Assembly: GCA_958296005.1 (NCBI GenBank)
Contig: CATQHQ010000002.1
Span: 1,361,501 to 1,425,500 of the forward strand
DNA length: 64,000 bases
Reading direction: 5' to 3'
From: Longimicrobiales bacterium
GTDB taxonomy: Bacteria > Gemmatimonadota > Gemmatimonadetes > Longimicrobiales > Gaopeijiaceae
Part shown: positions 60,351-64,000 of the stretch, in pieces
Layout: every line of letters starts with the position of its first letter
How positions within the stretch are numbered: position 1 is the first letter of the stretch
Position numbers and translations under genes: made by a program
Notes under the pieces: model-generated
Seen by the model: the letters and a program-made list of their open reading frames with translations, nothing else
Told to the model about the DNA's origin: nothing
The model's database searches: none

Positions 60351-63300
60351 ATGGTCAGGATCCTCTCCACTCCGAAGCCTCTCGCCCAATTCGGGTACGT
60401 CGCAGCGATCGCCCTCGCATCGAGCGTCGCTGCCGCTCCACTCCAGGGCCAGACCGCCACCGTCCTGGGCGTCGTGTCCGACGCCGGCACTGGCCAGCCC
60501 GTGTCGTCCGCCCAGGTCTACATCCCCGCGTTGAACATCGGGGTGCTCTCCCGAGAGGGGGGGCGCTTCGTCCTGCCGGGCGTCCCCGCCGGCACCCACG
60601 AGCTACAGGTGGACCTCATCGGCTACGTGAGCATCGTGCGCACCGTCGAGGTCGTCGCAGGGCAGGACGTCACTCTCGACCTGCAGCTGCACTCCACGTC
60701 GCTGGAGCTCGCCGAGATCGTCGTTACCGGCACGGCCTTCGCCGAGTCGCCCGTCACGCTCCCTTACTCCGTATCCGTATCGGGACGCCGAACGCTGGCC
60801 GAGCAGGGATCGCCCCAGGCCACCGACTTCTTCAAGAACTTGGGCGCCAGCCACGGGACCCTGGGCGAGCGGCAGGGCTGGTACAACACCAAGCAGGCAG
60901 GCACCATGCCGGAGACGGTCGCCAGCGTGAACCTTCGGGGCCTCGGCGACTCCCGCACGCTGGTGCTCCTCAACGGGCGCCGCCAGACGTATATCCCGGT
61001 CCGCCAGTACGGGGGACGGTTCGTGGACGTGAACGCCTTCCCCTCGATCGCCATGGACAGGATCGAGGTGCTGAAGGAAGGCGCGTCGGCGGTCTACGGG
61101 TCGGACGCCGTGGCGGGCGTTGTGAACTTCCTCACCCGGAACGACTTCGAGGGCTTCGAGGTCGAGGCGGCGCACGAGTACTTCGCCGCTTCAGGCAACA
61201 CCAATGTGGGCGCGATCTGGGGCAGTACGGTGGGCGAGAGCTCCCACGTCGTCCTCTCCGCCGAGATGCTGACTACGCAAGACTTGAGTCCGGAGGACAG
61301 GGACTGGGCTCTGCGCGACTTCATAGCCGGCGCCGGTTCGTGGTCGTATACCGGGAACCCCGGCGCGTTCATCTTCCCTCAACTGACGGGCGACGAGTCG
61401 AAGGAAGAGTTCTCTAGCGCCCTGGTGGGCGCCCACTTCGGGGGCGGCGTCTTCGTAGATCCGGCTTGCCAGCAGTTCGGCGGACACCGCGAGAACGAGA
61501 CCTGCCGCTTCCGCTACCAGCCTTGGGACGACCTGCAACAGGCCACCCGCCACATCCGGAGCTTTGGCGAGCTGAACGGCGACTGGGGCGACGAAGGCAG
61601 CTACCACGTGGAGACTCTCTTCGCCTTCGCAACGCAACCCGAGTGGCGGAACACGCCCTCGTATCCGCCGATCTACCTGTACGACGGCACGCAGGTCGTG
61701 GCTTCCGATCATCCTGGTCGGCAAGCGTTCTGCGGCGGGGGGTGGCAGGAAGCCGGCTTCGCCTCCGGGTCCGAGTGCCTCGAGAACGACTGGTTCTTCT
61801 ACGGCCGCTTGGTGGGCAACAGCGGTCCCGGTCGCATACTGACCCGGCGGTCGAACACGCAGCGGATCGCGGCCTCCGCCGAGCGCGTGATCGGCAGCCT
61901 CGCCGACGAGGATCTGACGCTGGACATAGGCCTGAGCTTCTCCCGCGCCGCCGGCAACGTGAACCTCCCGTCCGAGTACGCCTACAGGAAGTTCCTGGCG
62001 TTCCGCGGCTACGGCGGTCCGGACTGCGGCGTGAACGTGGTGGCCGACCCGTCCAGCCCATCGGGGATGGCCCTGGGACCCCTGAACGGCGCGGTCGCCG
62101 GTCAGGGCGCCTGCATGTACTACAACCCGTTCAGCAACTCGCTCCAGCACTCGGCCCAGCCCGGCGCTGCTTATCGGGGCCAAGCCAACCCCGACTACAT
62201 GGCGGGGCTGGCCAACTCGCGCCAGCTCCTCGACTGGATCTTCAACGAGGTTGACCTGCAGGGCACCGCGAACCTGCTGGTCGCCGACGCGATCGTGAAG
62301 GGCGCCTTGGTCGAGGGCACGGCCAACTTCGCCGTGGGCTATCAGTTCCGGCGAGTCGGAGTCACGGGCACGCCCAACACCGCCGGCAACCTGGACATAA
62401 ACCCGTGTCCGGTGCTGGGCGACAGAAGCTGCGTGGACCAAGCCGGACCCTTCACGTTTACCAACGGCTACTACCCATACGACGCGACGCAGACGGTGCA
62501 CCGCTTCTTCGTCGAGATGCCGTTGACGTTCGGAACGCGGTTTAGCGCCCAGGCCGCCGCCAACTACGAGTTCCACGGCAGCGAGAGGAACTTCGACCCC
62601 CGGCTGGCGATGCGCTTTCAGGTCGCCGACCCCCTGGCGCTGCGGGCGTCGGTCCAGACCACCTTCCGCACGCCCTCCGTGGACGACCTGAACCCGCAGC
62701 AGAACACGGGCTCGGCCTACGTGTACCAAGTCGGGACGTACAAGGCGACCGATACGTACGGAAACCCGGACTTAATGCCGGAACGGGCGTTCACATACAA
62801 CCTCGGGCTCAGTCTGGAACTGCCGCGCATGAGGGCGTCGATGGACTACTGGAGCTACGACTTCAGCGACATGATCGAGGTCCTCCCGTTCGAGGGCATC
62901 GCCCGGTTGTACGACAGCGCCAATCGGGGCGTCGTCCAAGACCTCATCACCTGTCCCGGCAACCGTACCGACGGTTCCTGCGATCCCGGCCGGATCGAGC
63001 GGATCCGCGTCGGTCTGGCCAACTGGCCGGGGGTGAAGACGTCCGGCATCGATTGGCACGTCAGCACCCGGATTCCGGCGGGCGAAGGCGTCGTCTCGAT
63101 GGGCATGGACGGCACCTACACCGCCTCCTACGACGTGAAGGCACTCAACTACAAGTCCGTCGAGTTGCTGCCAGCCCTGTCGGCAGTAGGGAAGCTCAAC
63201 TGGGGCACCCCCATCACTCCCCCCCTTCCCCAGTGGAAGATGCGGTTTTCGGCAGGCGTTCACAGTGGCGACTACAGCTTGGTCAACTACTTGAACACCG

Positions 63301-63542
63301 TGTCGTCGTACATCAACGACAGCTTCGTCGGCACAGAGTACGAAAAGGTGGACCGCTGGTTCACGTGGGACCTGAGCTTGTTGCGGCGATCCAGAGGCAG
63401 CTTCGACGTGGCCCTTTCCGCCATGAACCTCTTGAACGCCGACCCGCCGTTCGTAGCATGGGAGCAGGCCTACGACGGCTTCACCCACAGCGCCCGCGGA
63501 CGGCGAGTGAGACTCTCGGCGACGTGGCGGCCAGTGGGGTAG
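60351..63542 (+). CDS. TonB-dependent outer membrane receptor with carboxypeptidase-regulatory-like domain
   Basis: The product has 1063 residues. The signal peptide (LAQFGYVAAIALASSVAAAPLQG) is followed by a CarboxypepD_reg-like domain (GVVSDAGTGQPVSSAQVYIP; VPAGTHELQVDLIGYV), then the plug (ETVASVNLRGLGDSRTLVLLNGRRQT and RIEVLKEGASAVYGSDAVAGVVNFLT). A beta-barrel with many Tyr/Trp-containing strands ends with RRVRLSATWRPVG. Family members import siderophores, vitamins or glycans with ExbB/ExbD/TonB; the ligand cannot be told. The final residue is not aromatic as in many porins. No partner gene (SusD-like) follows. Convergent with the aminotransferase gene. Confidence 0.88.
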   Translation: MVRILSTPKPLAQFGYVAAIALASSVAAAPLQGQTATVLGVVSDAGTGQPVSSAQVYIPALNIGVLSREGGRFVLPGVPAGTHELQVDLIGYVSIVRTVEVVAGQDVTLDLQLHSTSLELAEIVVTGTAFAESPVTLPYSVSVSGRRTLAEQGSPQATDFFKNLGASHGTLGERQGWYNTKQAGTMPETVASVNLRGLGDSRTLVLLNGRRQTYIPVRQYGGRFVDVNAFPSIAMDRIEVLKEGASAVYGSDAVAGVVNFLTRNDFEGFEVEAAHEYFAASGNTNVGAIWGSTVGESSHVVLSAEMLTTQDLSPEDRDWALRDFIAGAGSWSYTGNPGAFIFPQLTGDESKEEFSSALVGAHFGGGVFVDPACQQFGGHRENETCRFRYQPWDDLQQATRHIRSFGELNGDWGDEGSYHVETLFAFATQPEWRNTPSYPPIYLYDGTQVVASDHPGRQAFCGGGWQEAGFASGSECLENDWFFYGRLVGNSGPGRILTRRSNTQRIAASAERVIGSLADEDLTLDIGLSFSRAAGNVNLPSEYAYRKFLAFRGYGGPDCGVNVVADPSSPSGMALGPLNGAVAGQGACMYYNPFSNSLQHSAQPGAAYRGQANPDYMAGLANSRQLLDWIFNEVDLQGTANLLVADAIVKGALVEGTANFAVGYQFRRVGVTGTPNTAGNLDINPCPVLGDRSCVDQAGPFTFTNGYYPYDATQTVHRFFVEMPLTFGTRFSAQAAANYEFHGSERNFDPRLAMRFQVADPLALRASVQTTFRTPSVDDLNPQQNTGSAYVYQVGTYKATDTYGNPDLMPERAFTYNLGLSLELPRMRASMDYWSYDFSDMIEVLPFEGIARLYDSANRGVVQDLITCPGNRTDGSCDPGRIERIRVGLANWPGVKTSGIDWHVSTRIPAGEGVVSMGMDGTYTASYDVKALNYKSVELLPALSAVGKLNWGTPITPPLPQWKMRFSAGVHSGDYSLVNYLNTVSSYINDSFVGTEYEKVDRWFTWDLSLLRRSRGSFDVALSAMNLLNADPPFVAWEQAYDGFTHSARGRRVRLSATWRPVG

Positions 63543-63551
63543 GTTGATGAC

Positions 63552-63588
63552 GCCGGCAGGGCGTCCGTCAACCGGACGCCCTGCCGGC
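63552..63588. terminator. Bidirectional terminator hairpin between convergent genes
   Basis: A perfect 16-bp inverted repeat (63552-63567 and 63573-63588; GCCGGCAGGGCGTCCG and its complement) with a 5-base loop TCAAC. The minus-strand stop codon (63568-63570) lies in the loop. No T-tract follows, but stem length and position make termination likely. Confidence 0.65.
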
Positions 63589-64000
63589 CTCGAAGTACCT
63601 CGCGACCTCGCGCAGGGCTGCCACCGCCTCGTCGAGCTGGGCGTCGGCGACGTAGGGGGCGGGTCCGAGGCGGAGGAGCGTGCCCCGATGGTCGGCGTAC
63701 ACTCCCCGGCCGCGCAGGGAGCACGCGACCTCGCCGGCGAAGGGGGTCTCTAGCGCGAGAAAGCCGCCCTTGCGCTCCAGGGAGACGGAGCGGTCGCGGG
63801 AGAGTACGGAAGGGTCGAGGTCGAGGGCGTCGACAGCCGTCGCCAAGCGACGGATCTGGGCCAGGCCGGAAGCTCGAAGGCGGTCCGGCGTTAGGCCCTG
63901 CTCCCGAAAGAAGTCAAAGACGGCGGCGGCGCGGTAGTGGCTGGCGGGGTCGTAGGTGGCGCCGGCGAAGCGGCTGTGGGCGCCGCCGTAGAGGGTTGGG
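63568..64000 (-). CDS. Kynureninase/class V aminotransferase-like protein, C-terminal part
   Basis: Only the last 144 residues are in the window; the start lies beyond 64000. It contains RFAGATYDPASHYRAAAVFDFFREQGLTPDRLR, typical of the kynureninase/class V PLP fold C-terminal part. The remaining small domain carries KGGFLALETPF, YADHRGTLLRLGPAPYV and the C-terminal helix LDEAVAALREVARYF. The PLP lysine is not within the visible part. The product probably acts in tryptophan degradation or a related aminotransferase step, but the exact reaction is unknown. Its 3' end forms part of the terminator hairpin. Confidence 0.75.
   Translation of the reverse strand, partial: PTLYGGAHSRFAGATYDPASHYRAAAVFDFFREQGLTPDRLRASGLAQIRRLATAVDALDLDPSVLSRDRSVSLERKGGFLALETPFAGEVACSLRGRGVYADHRGTLLRLGPAPYVADAQLDEAVAALREVARYFEAGRASG

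Noticed and set aside
1-64000. CRISPR array, insertion sequence, integrase or prophage
   Set aside because: No regularly spaced repeats, transposase or phage structural gene signatures were seen on either strand.

Overview
The window is a GC-rich (clearly above 60% by eye), densely coded stretch of a Gram-negative-type chromosome. Outer-membrane architecture is implied by a TonB-dependent receptor, a beta-barrel-like envelope protein, two probable lipoproteins and a cytochrome c maturation (Ccm) cluster. Recurrent GTGA/ATGA/TTGA stop-start overlaps, frequent GTG and TTG starts, beta-propeller lipoproteins with a GxGPGE signature, a CcmE with Cys instead of His, and the general look of RecA, AlaS and PruA fit a member of the Gemmatimonadota (possibly one of the marine or sponge-associated groups). 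That assignment is inference from family resemblance only.

Layout. 1-11.8 kb (minus strand): a flippase-like membrane protein, pdxJ, hflX, rarA, a CCA-adding/poly(A) polymerase family gene, an SDR dehydrogenase, a PHP-type phosphatase, a small orphan gene, alaS and recA. The genes are mostly coupled by 4-base overlaps. 12.1-16.6 kb (plus): a three-gene operon of a MerA-like flavoprotein, a TVP38-DUF547 fusion and a fused pair of glycosyltransferase domains. These families are associated with arsenosugar loci, but the radical SAM and arsenite methyltransferase genes are absent here. 16.6-29.6 kb (minus): an unrecognised envelope protein, ccmD-C-B-A, a zinc-ribbon protein, ccmF and ccmE, then glpK, maf, dtd, glmS and glmM.

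29.7-38.2 kb is an accessory region. It holds one 1497-residue gene with nuclease, helicase, methyltransferase and specificity regions, the layout of a Type ISP restriction-modification enzyme. The gene is interrupted in frame by a run of 24 G that would switch it off on any single-base slip. A HipB-HipA pair and two beta-propeller lipoproteins of lower GC follow.

38.3-46.2 kb (plus): a Cys/Met-metabolism PLP enzyme, an M48 protease, purD, a YbjQ-family protein, mutM and two tandem M16 peptidase-family proteins. The last of these overlaps a convergent ubiE/menG-type methyltransferase by about 110 bp. 47.0-51.4 kb (plus): an ECF sigma factor with a cysteine-free anti-sigma-like protein, a membrane protein with a bactofilin-like region, a LiaF/toast-rack-like protein and a small membrane protein, together a plausible envelope-stress module. 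51.4-60.2 kb: an Mrp-type Fe-S carrier ATPase, a NifU C-terminal-like protein, pruA, a second PLP enzyme, a STAS-HATPase protein with a small STAS-like partner, a ROK kinase and lepA. 60.3-64 kb: a TonB-dependent receptor and, convergent with it, the C-terminal end of a kynureninase/class V aminotransferase-like gene, separated by a perfect 16-bp hairpin. I saw no tRNA, rRNA, CRISPR array, insertion sequence or prophage.
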